From: Pigmentiphaga sp. H8
GTDB taxonomy: Bacteria > Pseudomonadota > Gammaproteobacteria > Burkholderiales > Burkholderiaceae_B
Length of the DNA stretch: 64,000 nucleotides
Assembly: GCF_003854895.1 (NCBI RefSeq)
Contig: NZ_CP033966.1
Span: 2,294,001 to 2,358,000 of the forward strand
Direction: 5' to 3'
How positions within the stretch are numbered: position 1 is the first letter of the stretch; each line of letters starts with the position of its first letter. A program made the translations under genes and the position numbers. The notes below the pieces were generated by a model. The model searched no databases, was not told where the DNA came from, and saw only the letters and a program-made list of their open reading frames with translations. Of this stretch, positions 9,701 through 15,037 are shown one piece after another.

Positions 9701-11877
9701 ACAACCCGGGTACGGGAAGGATTGCCGGCACGGCACCTGTGGGTGAAGTGAGCGTGGGCAGCGCGGGCAACGAGCGCCGTATCACCAATGTGGCGGCGGG
9801 CGCGACGGACACCGATGCGGTGAACGTGAGCCAGCTCAAGGCGGTCGAGACCAGCGTCGGCAACGTCAGTGACCGTGCCGTGAAGTACGACGGTAACGTG
9901 GGCGATGCGAAAGACACGATCACGCTGGCGGGTGCGCCGTCGACCGATGGTGGCGCCACCGGCGGCACGCGGATCACGAACGTGTCGCAGGGCGAGCTGT
10001 CGGCCACGAGCACGGACGCGGTCAATGGGGCGCAACTGTACGAGACCAACCGGAACGTGGCGCAGAACGCGTCCGACATCGCGGGGATCGGCGACACGAT
10101 CACCACGATCGCGGGCGATACGAGCCAGGCGAACACCGATGTGAACGGCCAGGGCATCCGTTACGTGCGTACGAACGAAGCCGGGCTGGCGCCCAGCGAT
10201 TCGTCGGCGCAGGGCCAGGGCAGTACGGCGGTGGGCTATGACGCAACGGCCACGGGCGACAGTGCCTTGGCTGTCGGGCGCCAGGCACAGGCCGGCAAAG
10301 AGGGAAGCGTGGCGGTGGGCGCCAATGCCGTGGCCGATGGCGTCCGATCGGTGGCCGTGGGCAATGCGAACACGGTGACGGGAGACGGTGCCCTGGCGAT
10401 CGGCAATGGCAATACGGTTGCCGCCGCCAACGCCTTCGTGCTGGGGAACAATGTTTCGTTGACGAACACGAACCTGAACGGAGCCGTGGTCCTGGGGAAC
10501 GGTTCGACCGCGTCGGCCGCCGCGCCGTCCTCCACGGTGACGATCAATGGTGTCACCTATGTGTATGCGGGAGGGGCGCCGGCCGCGGGCGATGTGGTCA
10601 GCGTGGGTAGCGGGGAGGCGCCCCGCCAGATCCAGAACGTCGCCGCGGGTCGTGTCACCGCGGACAGCCTGGACGCGATCAATGGTTCGCAACTGTTTGC
10701 CACCAACCTCGCGCTCAGCAGCCTGGGCGATACGGTCAACCGGATCACCACGGGTGGATTCGAGAGCAAGTACTACCAGGCCAATGGCGGAGCCAACTCG
10801 GAAATGCCGGCGGCGCGGGCCACCGGCACTGGAAGCGCGGCGATGGGGCCGGCGGCCACGGCCACGGGCACCAATTCCGTCGCGGCCGGCAATGGCGCCG
10901 AAGCCAGGAAGGACGGGGACGTGGCCTTGGGCGCCGGAGCGGTCGCGGATCGCGGCGCCGAGAGCTACACCGGTCAGTACTCCGGTGCGCAGAACCGGAC
11001 GGCCGGGACGGTTTCCGTCGGGGCGGCCGGTGCCGAGCGCACCATCAGCAATGTGGCCGATGGGCGTAACGCGACCGATGCGGTCAACCTGCGGCAGCTC
11101 GAGGGCGCGGTCAAGGAGGCCAATGCCTATACGGACCAGCGTATTGATGAAGTGGCAGGGACCGTGGTGGAAGTTGGCGAGACGGTCGACCGCTTGGGTG
11201 ATCGTGTGACCACGGTGGAGGGCGACGTCACCAAGATCAGGCAGGGCGCCGACGGCATGTTCCAGGTCAATCAGGGCAGCACGCCGCCCACGCCGCCGCA
11301 GGCTAGTGGCGGTAATTCCGTGGCGGGCGGCAGCGGCGCGGTGGCGTCCGGCCAGAACGCGACGGCTGTCGGCAACAACGCCCGGGCCAGCGGGGAAAAC
11401 TCGACCGCCGTCGGCAATGGCGCCAACGCTTCCGGCAACAACTCGGTCGCGGTCGGGGCGAATTCCACCACCACGCGCGATGACACGGTCTCCGTGGGAG
11501 CAGTAGGCCAGGAGCGCCAGGTCATCAACGTCGCGGCGGGCCGGGAGGGTACCGATGCGGTCAACGTCAATCAGCTGCGCGAGGCCGAAAGAGGAATAAA
11601 CCAGCAGATGTCCGGCATGCGGCGCGACTTGCAGTATGTCGACGCTCGCCTGAGCGCGGGGGTCGCGGCGGCGATGGCGATGTCTGCGCTGCCTCAGGCT
11701 TATAGCCCGGGCAAGAGCATGGTCAGCCTGGGCGGTGCGACCTGGCGCGGCCAGAGCGGCATCGCCATGGGCATCTCCACGGTGTCCGACAACGGCAAGT
11801 GGGTGATCAAGGGCCTGGCCAGCAGCACATCGCGCGGCGACTACGGTGCGGCGGTCGGGGTGGGCTTTCAATGGTAG
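1..11877 (+). CDS. Giant trimeric autotransporter adhesin, 3' part (YadA/Hia-type, type Vc secretion)
   Basis: The frame is open from base 1, so the start, signal peptide and any ESPR lie outside the window; at least 3,958 codons are present. The passenger has 15 units built from YadA-head segments (AVGYNATATADSALALGREA, GSVALGANSVADG) and neck motifs (TNVAAG...TDAVNVSQL, STDAVNGSQLYETNQ), with short coiled-coil stretches between them. The last ~90 residues (about 11607-11874) are a typical YadA anchor: a coiled coil leading into four beta strands, ending in an aromatic residue (GVGFQW). Proteins of this family trimerise, pass through their own 12-stranded barrel and mediate adhesion or autoaggregation at the cell surface. 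Substrate and host are unknown. A divergent, non-repeated segment (about 3790-4570) interrupts the array. Two lipoprotein genes follow closely and may be accessory factors. Confidence 0.95.
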   Translation, partial: VTAAAVGTASGTIAGTTYGFAGATPSSTVSVGSVGTERTITNVAAGRLSATSTDAVNGSQLYATNQAVETLNEGAVQYDRNPDGSVNYESVTLNPGGNPTTISNVAAGELSATSTDAVNGSQLYETNQNVTQLGDTLTNITGDTSQANTDANGMGIRYVRTNEAGLTPSDSSAQGQGSTAVGYNATATADSALALGREAQASHAGSVALGANSVADGSTLGMAAYNPGTGAIAGVAPVGEVSVGSAGNERRVTNVAAGAVATDAVNVSQLQSVATSVDNLGDRAVQYDGNVGDAKDTITLAGTPSTDGGATGGTRITNVSQGELSATSTDAVNGSQLYETNQNVTQLGNTFNNIAGDTSQANTDANGMGIRYARTNEAGLTPSDASAQGQGSTAVGYDATATADSALALGREAQASHAGSVALGANSVADGSTLGMAAYNPGTGTLAGTAPVGEVSVGSAGNERRLTNVAAGAADTDAVNVSQLQAVATNVDNLGDRAVQYDGNVGDVKDTITLAGTPSTDGGATGGTRITNVSQGELSATSTDAVNGSQLYETNQNVTQLGDTLTNITGDTSQSNTDANGLGIRYVRTNEAGLTPSDASAQGQGSTAVGYNATATADSALALGREAQASHAGSVALGANSVADGSTLGMTAYNPGTGTLAGTAPVGEVSVGSAGNERRLTNVAAGAADTDAVNVSQLQAVATNVDNLGDRAVQYDGNVGDAKDTVTLAGTPSTDGGATGGTRITNVSQGELSATSTDAVNGSQLYETNQNVTQLGDTLTNITGDTSQSNTDANGMGIRYVRTNEAGLTPSDSSAQGQGSTAVGYNATATADSALALGREAQASHAGSVALGANSVADGSTLGMAAYNPGTGTIAGTAPVGEVSVGSAGNERRLTNVAAGATDTDAVNVSQLQAVATNVDNLGDRAVQYDGNVGDAKDTITLAGTPSTDGGATGGTRITNVSQGELSATSTDAVNGSQLYETNQNVTQLGDTLINITGDTSQANTDANGLGIRYVRTNEAGLTPSDASAQGQGSTAVGYNATATADSALALGREAQASHAGSVALGANSVADGSTLGMAAYNPGTGTIAGATPVGEVSVGSANNERRVTNVAAGAAATDAVNVSQLQSVATNVDNLGDRAVQYDGNVGDAKDTITLAGTPSTDGGATGGTRITNVSQGELSPTSTDAVNGSQLYETNQNLTQLGDTLINITGDTSQSYTDANGLGIRYVRTNEAGLARADSSAQGQGSTAVGYNATATAESALALGREASATVSNGVALGMGSVSDRALAPTTGEIASGAGGAIVPFNTTDRDLLGAVSVGSDTTYRQITNVADGTDEHDAVTVRQLTGAISSVTVTGTRYFHANSTETDSLAVGQEAIAIGPQTVVNGDNGVGLGNGAIVEQNAPGGIAIGQNTRVMLADSVALGTQALASAEQGLALGAGSGVSVAGGVALGAASIANRVAGVAGYVPDGVDGTAVQATNSTLAAVSVGDEAQGRYRQITGVAAGSADSDAVNVSQLKTVENLADNISDRAVRYDGNVGDAKDTVTLAGTPSTDGGTTGGTRITNVSQGELSATSTDAVNGSQLYETNQNVTQLGDTLTNITGDTSQSNTDANGMGIRYVRTNEAGLAQADSSAQGQGSTAVGYHATATATSALALGRDAQANHVDSVALGADSVTAAAVGTASGTIAGTTYGFAGATPSSTVSVGSVGTERTITNVAAGRLSATSTDAVNGSQLYATNQAVETLNEGAVQYDRNPDGSVNYESVTLNPGGNPTTISNVAAGELSATSTDAVNGSQLYETNQNVTQLGDTLTNITGDTSQANTDANGMGIRYVRTNEAGLTPSDSSAQGQGSTAVGYNATATADSALALGREAQASHAGSVALGANSVADGSTLGMAAYNPGTGAIAGVAPVGEVSVGSAGNERRVTNVAAGAVATDAVNVSQLQSVATNVNNLGDRAVQYDGNVGDAKDTITLAGTPSTDGGVTGGTRITNVSQGELSATSTDAVNGAQLNQTNENVARNTSDIAGIGDTITTIAGDTSQANRDANGLGIRYVRTNEAGLAPSDSSAQGQGSTAVGYNATATADSALALGREAQASHAGSVALGANSVADGSTLGMAAYNPGTGTIAGTAPVGEVSVGSAGTERRVTNVAAGAVATDAVNVSQLQSVATNVNNLGDRAVQYDGNVGDAKDTITLAGTPSTDGGATGGTRITNMSQGELSATSTDAVNGSQLYETNQNVTQLGDTLTNITGDTSQANTDANGLGIRYVRTNEAGLTPSDSSAQGQGSTAVGYNATATADSALALGREAQASHAGSVALGANSVADGSTLGMAAYNPSAGTIAGATPVGEVSVGSTGNERRVTNVAAGAVATDAVNVSQLQSVATNVDNLGDRAVQYDGNVGDAKDTITLAGTPSTDGGATGGTRITNVSQGELSPTSTDAVNGAQLNQTNENVARNTSDIAGIGDTITTIAGDTSQANTDANGLGIRYVRTNEAGLTPSDASAQGQGSTAVGYNATATADSALALGREAQASHAGSVALGANSVADGSTLGVAAYNPGTGTLAGTAPVGEVSVGSTGNERRVTNVAAGAAASDAVNVSQLQSVATNVNNLGDRAVQYDGNVGDAKDTITLAGTPSTDGGATGGTRITNVSQGELSATSTDAVNGAQLNQTNENVARNTSDIAGIGDTITTIAGDTSQANTDANGLGIRYARTNEAGLTPSDSSAQGQGSTAVGYNATATAESALALGREAQASHAGSVALGANSVADGTTLGMAAYNPGTGTIAGTVPVGEVSVGSAGTERRVTNVAAGAQASDAVNVSQLQSVATNVNNLGDRAVQYDGNVGDAKDTITLAGTPSTDGGATGGTRITNVSQGELSATSTDAVNGAQLNQTNENVTALDGRVTMVEGNVTQLGDTLTTIAGDTSQANTDANGLGIRYVRTNEAGLTPSDSSAQGQGSTAVGYNATATAESALALGREAQASHAGSVALGANSVADGSTLGMTAYNPGTGTLAGTAPVGEVSVGSTGNERRITNVAAGATDTDAVNVSQLKAVETSVGNVSDRAVKYDGNVGDAKDTITLAGAPSTDGGATGGTRITNVSQGELSATSTDAVNGAQLHQTNENVTALDGRVTTVEGNVTQLGDTLTTIAGDTSQVNTDANGLGVRYVRTNDAGLAPSDSSAQGQGSTAVGYNATATADSALALGREARASHAGSVALGANSVADGSTLGMAAYNPGTGRIAGTAPVGEVSVGSAGNERRITNVAAGATDTDAVNVSQLKAVETSVGNVSDRAVKYDGNVGDAKDTITLAGAPSTDGGATGGTRITNVSQGELSATSTDAVNGAQLYETNRNVAQNASDIAGIGDTITTIAGDTSQANTDVNGQGIRYVRTNEAGLAPSDSSAQGQGSTAVGYDATATGDSALAVGRQAQAGKEGSVAVGANAVADGVRSVAVGNANTVTGDGALAIGNGNTVAAANAFVLGNNVSLTNTNLNGAVVLGNGSTASAAAPSSTVTINGVTYVYAGGAPAAGDVVSVGSGEAPRQIQNVAAGRVTADSLDAINGSQLFATNLALSSLGDTVNRITTGGFESKYYQANGGANSEMPAARATGTGSAAMGPAATATGTNSVAAGNGAEARKDGDVALGAGAVADRGAESYTGQYSGAQNRTAGTVSVGAAGAERTISNVADGRNATDAVNLRQLEGAVKEANAYTDQRIDEVAGTVVEVGETVDRLGDRVTTVEGDVTKIRQGADGMFQVNQGSTPPTPPQASGGNSVAGGSGAVASGQNATAVGNNARASGENSTAVGNGANASGNNSVAVGANSTTTRDDTVSVGAVGQERQVINVAAGREGTDAVNVNQLREAERGINQQMSGMRRDLQYVDARLSAGVAAAMAMSALPQAYSPGKSMVSLGGATWRGQSGIAMGISTVSDNGKWVIKGLASSTSRGDYGAAVGVGFQW
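5029..5744 (+). repeat. Perfect long direct repeat, copy B (partner 1-716)
   Basis: This is the second copy of the duplication, offset by 5,028 bp and in frame with the first. It encodes the variant head module (VTAAAVGTASG...TTYGFAGATPSS) and the unusual NPDGSVNYESVTLNPGG segment, both of which occur only in these two places. After about 5838 the two copies lead into different unit types, so the event was local and did not copy a whole 5-kb block. Confidence 0.95.
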
Positions 11878-11921
11878 GCCGGCGTGGCATGAAATCAGGG
11901 AATCGTGGAGGCTATCGATCG

Positions 11922-12350
11922 ATGAGCAGCAGGATATCGGTGTGTGGGGCGGGATCCGTGGGGGCACTGGGAGCGCTGCTTCTGTCCGCGGTACTGGCCG
12001 GATGCGGAAATCTCAGCCAGGTATCGCCGGAGGGAACGACGGAGCAGGCGGTGTTCCCTGAACCGGGGCCGTCCGCGGATACCCGGGGAACCTGGCCCAA
12101 TATGGACAACTTGCGCATCGTCCGGGCGGGGATGAGCAAATCGCAAATCAATGACTTGCTTGGACCACCTCATTTCAATGAAGGGATTCTTGGGGTGCGG
12201 GAGTGGGATTACCTCTTCCACATGCAGGCGGACGGCGGAGCCATGCAATGCCAATACAAGATTCTTTATGACAAGGATGCCTTGGCGCGCACCTTTCTGT
12301 GGAAGCCACAGGAGTGCGCGGATCTTCTGAACAATTCCCCACGTCCGTGA
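11922..12350 (+). CDS. SmpA/OmlA (BamE-like) domain lipoprotein behind the adhesin
   Basis: This 142-residue protein begins with a lipoprotein signal peptide ending in the lipobox LAGC (Cys about 29), so it is probably acylated and anchored in the outer membrane. The mature part has the SmpA/OmlA pattern (GMSKSQINDLLGPPHF, then REWDYLF and a C-terminal strand region), a fold shared with BamE of the beta-barrel assembly machine. I chose the start at 11922 because GGAGG lies 10 bases upstream; in-frame ATGs at 11871 (overlapping the adhesin stop) and 11889 are alternatives. Peptidoglycan-binding partners of some trimeric adhesins (Acinetobacter TpgA, as I recall it) combine such a domain with an OmpA C-terminal domain, which is absent here. 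A role in adhesin export or anchoring is inferred from position. Confidence 0.8.
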   Translation: MSSRISVCGAGSVGALGALLLSAVLAGCGNLSQVSPEGTTEQAVFPEPGPSADTRGTWPNMDNLRIVRAGMSKSQINDLLGPPHFNEGILGVREWDYLFHMQADGGAMQCQYKILYDKDALARTFLWKPQECADLLNNSPRP

Positions 12351-12372
12351 GAGCCGTCCTTTGGAAATGTCG

Positions 12373-13056
12373 ATGAAAACCGTGATGCGTTCGGGTATCT
12401 TGCTGCTATCGGCCGCGATGTTGGCAGCGTGCCAGCAGCCGATGAAAAATCCGCAGGCGGAGGCTGGGCCGCCTGCGTCATCGCCTGGACAACCGCCGGC
12501 GGCGAATCCAGCGATGGCCGCCCGGCCCGCGCCGGCACAACCGGGAGCGCAGACGCCGCCTTCGACCCAGGCTGGTCGTCCTGTATCCCAGATCGCTGCG
12601 CCCGCGGTGGATTTTCGCCTTGCCCAGGCGCAGCCTGGTACGGGCCTGCAACAATTCAACTTGCAGGGCCGCCTTTTCTATTACCTGCCCGCGCCGGTCC
12701 TGACTCGGGCCGATCTGGCCGATGCGATACCGATGAGGTCCGGCCAGGGGCAGCCGTTCCTCAGCCTCCGCTTCACCCCGGCGGGGGCCCAGAAGCTGGC
12801 GGAAATCTCGGGCCGAAACGTGGGCAAGTGGTTGATTTTCACAATCAACAATCAATTGGTTGGCGTTCCGCAAATCGTCAACCGTATTGCCGACGGCGTG
12901 CTGGATCTCGCGATGAATTCCGAACAGCAGGCGATCAACGTGGCCAATGCCATTGCGGGCAGGCCGCCGGAAGCACCTGCCCCGGCCTCCGCTCCGGCAC
13001 CAGCACCGGCACCGGCACCCGCGCCGGCGCCGGCGCCAAGACCGCCGGCGCGATGA
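12373..13056 (+). CDS. Lipoprotein with SecD P1-head-like domain
   Basis: This protein of about 227 residues has a lipoprotein signal peptide (lipobox LAAC) followed by a Pro/Ala-rich linker. The domain around residues 90-195 resembles the periplasmic P1 head of SecD: FTPAGAQKLAEISGRNVGKW, an IFTINNQLVGVPQI strand and then a helix. The C terminus is a Pro-Ala dipeptide repeat coded by a GC-rich hexamer-like tract (about 12990-13044). SecD membrane segments are missing, so it is not a translocase subunit. The start at 12373 is favoured because TGGA is 7 bases upstream; 12367 is the alternative. It lies 22 bp after the BamE-like gene and probably shares its transcript. Function is unknown; help with adhesin secretion is an inference. 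Confidence 0.75.
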   Translation: MKTVMRSGILLLSAAMLAACQQPMKNPQAEAGPPASSPGQPPAANPAMAARPAPAQPGAQTPPSTQAGRPVSQIAAPAVDFRLAQAQPGTGLQQFNLQGRLFYYLPAPVLTRADLADAIPMRSGQGQPFLSLRFTPAGAQKLAEISGRNVGKWLIFTINNQLVGVPQIVNRIADGVLDLAMNSEQQAINVANAIAGRPPEAPAPASAPAPAPAPAPAPAPAPRPPAR

Positions 13057-13114
13057 TTGCCGCCGCGTTTGCGGCGCGCGCCGCAGGTTGGCGCAGGCGG
13101 GTTGAGAGTCGAGC

Positions 13115-14023
13115 TTAGTGTTTCCCCTTCAGCAGCAAGGGGACTTCCTTCTTGAGCACCTCCAGGACGGCTCGAATCCTGGGGGCGGTGGGGCGGTGGG
13201 CGTGCACGAGGGCGTGGGCGTCGAACGGGGGAACGACGTATTGCGGCAGCAGCTGTATCAGCCTGCCCTGTTTCAAGGCCTGCACGCATGCTGGCTGCTG
13301 GACGACGCCGATGCCGCTGCCGGCTTGTATCAGTTCATACATCGGACGCCAATGGCTGGTCGTGCAGGCGGTGTTGATCGTTATCTGCTGAAGTCCTTCC
13401 GTGGGGTGCTTCAGCGCAAGCCTGTTGTTGCTGAAGATTCCCTTGACGCGGATGAAGGGATGGTGAGCGAGATGGGCCGGAGTGTCGATGGGGCCATGCG
13501 CTTCGATGAAGGACGGCGCGGCGACCAGGACTCGGTTGACTTGCCCGAGCGGGTGGGCCACGAAGCCGCCTTCTCCCAGGGAGCCGAGGCGTATCGAGAT
13601 GTCGACTCCTTCCGTGACGGGGTCGACGACGGCGTCGTTCAGGACCAGGTCGAGTTGGAGTTGGGGGTGTTTTTGGCGAGCGTGCAGCAGTGCCCGAGGC
13701 AGGACGATTTCGCCGAAACATTGGGCCGAGGCAATGCGGACCCTGCCGCGGATGTTGCCGGGTTCCTGGTTCAGGATGGAGGTAATCGTCGCATCAGCAG
13801 TAACCAGCAAACGTTTGCTGTGATCGTAGAAGGTGCGGCCTTCTTCCGTACAGACCAGCGTACGGGCGCTGCGCAAGAGCAGCTTGGCGCCGAGGTATTT
13901 TTCCAGTTTGTCGATGCGTTCGCTGACCGCAGGTTGCCCCATTTCGAATTCGCGTGCGGCGGCGGAGATGCTTCCGAGTTCTACTACCCGGGTATAGATG
14001 CGTGCTGAGGCGAGAAGATCCAT
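13115..14023 (-). CDS. LysR-family transcriptional regulator
   Basis: The 302-residue protein has the usual layout: an N-terminal winged helix-turn-helix (about residues 2-61, with SISAAAREFEMGQPAVSERI as the recognition region) and a two-lobed effector domain (about 90-300). It resembles the subgroup of single-copy LysR activators near dehydrogenases and efflux genes, but the inducer cannot be read from the sequence. It converges on the lipoprotein gene, with 58 bp between stop codons holding only a short GC hairpin (13061-13076). Its promoter region faces the UdgX gene across 358 bp. Members of this family usually autoregulate and control a divergent neighbour. Whether it controls the glycosylase or the adhesin operon is open. 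Confidence 0.9.
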   Translation of the reverse strand: MDLLASARIYTRVVELGSISAAAREFEMGQPAVSERIDKLEKYLGAKLLLRSARTLVCTEEGRTFYDHSKRLLVTADATITSILNQEPGNIRGRVRIASAQCFGEIVLPRALLHARQKHPQLQLDLVLNDAVVDPVTEGVDISIRLGSLGEGGFVAHPLGQVNRVLVAAPSFIEAHGPIDTPAHLAHHPFIRVKGIFSNNRLALKHPTEGLQQITINTACTTSHWRPMYELIQAGSGIGVVQQPACVQALKQGRLIQLLPQYVVPPFDAHALVHAHRPTAPRIRAVLEVLKKEVPLLLKGKH

Positions 14024-14151
14024 CTGTTAGCGAACCTTTTCGAGCCGGCAGGCGCGAACGGTCGCAGGGATTCCAGCCGATCGGAGGCGCTCGTGCGCCG
14101 GCACGAGAAAATGCCGCGTGAGGCGGCAGCCATGCGCGGTTCTTGTTCTTA

Positions 14152-14180
14152 TTGAGCCATGGGAAGGGGGTCGGTAGACT
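14152..14180 (+). promoter_or_regulatory. Candidate sigma70 promoter
   Basis: TTGAGC (14152-14157) and TAGACT (14175-14180) are separated by 17 bases. Each matches its consensus at four of six positions. Transcription would start near 14187 and reach the hairpin at 14247. Confidence 0.35.
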
Positions 14181-14246
14181 CGATTCTTATCATCTGGCTG
14201 GGTGAAACGAATGGTACTGGACGAGTTTTCCTCGCATCTACGGTGA

Positions 14247-14271
14247 AAAACCGATAATTACTATCGGTTTT
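14247..14271 (+). terminator. Perfect A/T-flanked hairpin, probably a bidirectional terminator
   Basis: AAAACCGATA and TATCGGTTTT form a 10-bp stem around a 5-base loop (ATTAC). The A run on one side and T run on the other would make it an intrinsic terminator in either direction. No annotated gene ends here, since LysR and UdgX both read away from it. It may instead end a small RNA, act as an attenuator in the UdgX leader, or be an operator. Confidence 0.5.
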
Positions 14272-14381
14272 CCTTGCCGCCGGCTGCACGTGAACTTCCC
14301 CCAGCAGCCCGTAGGTGTCCCAAAGAGCCCGCCGGGCATAGGGCTTGCGGCGGCCCAGCCGACCCCCCCGGGGAGCCGACG

Positions 14382-15020
14382 ATGACCACGCACGCCCAAG
14401 CCGCCTTGTCCGAGGTACTGGTGGTGCCCGACCAGCATCCCTCCACGCTGGACGCCTGCCGGCGCTGCCGGCTGTGGCACGACGCCACGCAGGGCGTGGG
14501 CGGGGAAGGTCCGAAGCGGGCGCGCATCATGATGGTGGGCGAGCAGCCCGGCGACAAGGAAGACTTGGCGGGTCGCCCTTTCGTCGGCCCCGCGGGCGCG
14601 CTGCTGGACGCGGCCTTGGCCGAGGCCGGGGTGGATCGAGACGACGTGTTCGTGACCAATGCGGTCAAGCACTTCAAGTGGTCGCAGCGCGGCAAGCGGC
14701 GCATGCACAAGACGCCCGGGCAGCGCGAGATCGAGGCTTGCCGCTACTGGCTCGAGAAGGAATACGAGGCGGTGGATCCACGCGTCGTGGTGGCGCTGGG
14801 CGCGACCGCGCTGAAGTCGGTGCTGCACGATTATCGGGCTGGCTTGCGGGACCGGCTGGGTGAGGTACTGACGTGCGCCGGCCGGCTGGTCGTGCCCACC
14901 TATCATCCCTCGTATGCGTTGCGGGCGCCCGACCCCGACGCCCGCAAGCAGGCCTACGACACCATCGTGGCCGCGCTCAGGCAGGCGGGCCGGTTGATGC
15001 GCGAGGGCCGGGGCCGGTAG
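14382..15020 (+). CDS. udgX: UdgX-type uracil-DNA glycosylase
   Basis: This 212-residue protein belongs to the uracil-DNA glycosylase superfamily near families 4/5. Cysteines at about 26 and 29, with others later, fit the usual [4Fe-4S] cluster. Motif A is GEQPGD (residues 53-58) and the C-terminal HPSYALR loop is present. It also has the insertion KRRMHKTP (105-112), the hallmark of UdgX. In Mycobacterium smegmatis UdgX the histidine of this loop attacks the sugar and leaves the enzyme covalently bound to uracil-containing DNA; here it is His109. The start at 14382 follows GGGGAG by 6 bases. The gene converges on the short-chain dehydrogenase with a 17-bp gap. Confidence 0.88.
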   Translation: MTTHAQAALSEVLVVPDQHPSTLDACRRCRLWHDATQGVGGEGPKRARIMMVGEQPGDKEDLAGRPFVGPAGALLDAALAEAGVDRDDVFVTNAVKHFKWSQRGKRRMHKTPGQREIEACRYWLEKEYEAVDPRVVVALGATALKSVLHDYRAGLRDRLGEVLTCAGRLVVPTYHPSYALRAPDPDARKQAYDTIVAALRQAGRLMREGRGR

Positions 15021-15037
15021 CCACCGGCGCACGGGGT

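Larger units (their letters stand above)
1..10260 (+). repeat. Tandem array of 15 adhesin units, period 642-684 bp
   Basis: I placed each unit by the conserved GIRYVRTNEAG segment. Its ATCCG (GTCCG in unit 14) lies at 466, 1108, 1750, 2392, 3034, 3676, 4855, 5494, 6157, 6799, 7462, 8125, 8809, 9493 and 10156. The steps are 642 (five times), 1179, 639, 663, 642, 663, 663, 684, 684 and 663 bp. The 1179-bp step marks the divergent central segment. The steps 642, 663 and 684 differ by exactly 21 bp, which is seven residues. The extra residues fall in the coiled coil just before the GDTSQ motif (for example NVTQLGDTLTNI versus NVARNTSDIAGIGDTITTI). Confidence 0.95.
14024..14381. other. 358-bp divergent intergenic region (LysR / UdgX)
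   Basis: I see no convincing open reading frame here. The stretch holds a sigma70-like promoter pair on the plus strand (14152-14180) and, 67 bp downstream, a perfect 10-bp hairpin flanked by A and T runs (14247-14271). Just before the UdgX start there is a run of seven C followed by GGGGAG (14363-14375), the latter acting as its ribosome binding site. The promoter-hairpin pair could define a small RNA or an attenuated leader. Confidence 0.6.

Noticed and set aside
466..10156. Regular repeats that might be read as a CRISPR array
   Set aside because: The period is over 600 bp, the repeats are coding, and there are no short spacers or cas genes.
181..11967. Very long open frames on the minus strand across the adhesin (one of 1,337 codons)
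   Set aside because: They are shadows of the GC-rich repeated codons of the plus-strand gene: Arg/His-rich translations with no domain and breaks that follow the repeat period.
12990..13044. Pro-Ala tract as a phase-variable microsatellite
   Set aside because: The repeat is imperfect, its steps keep the frame, and it lies at the extreme C terminus, so slippage would only change tail length.
13061..13076. Terminator between the lipoprotein gene and the LysR gene
   Set aside because: The stem is only six GC pairs and no T run follows on either strand, so I did not list it as a terminator.
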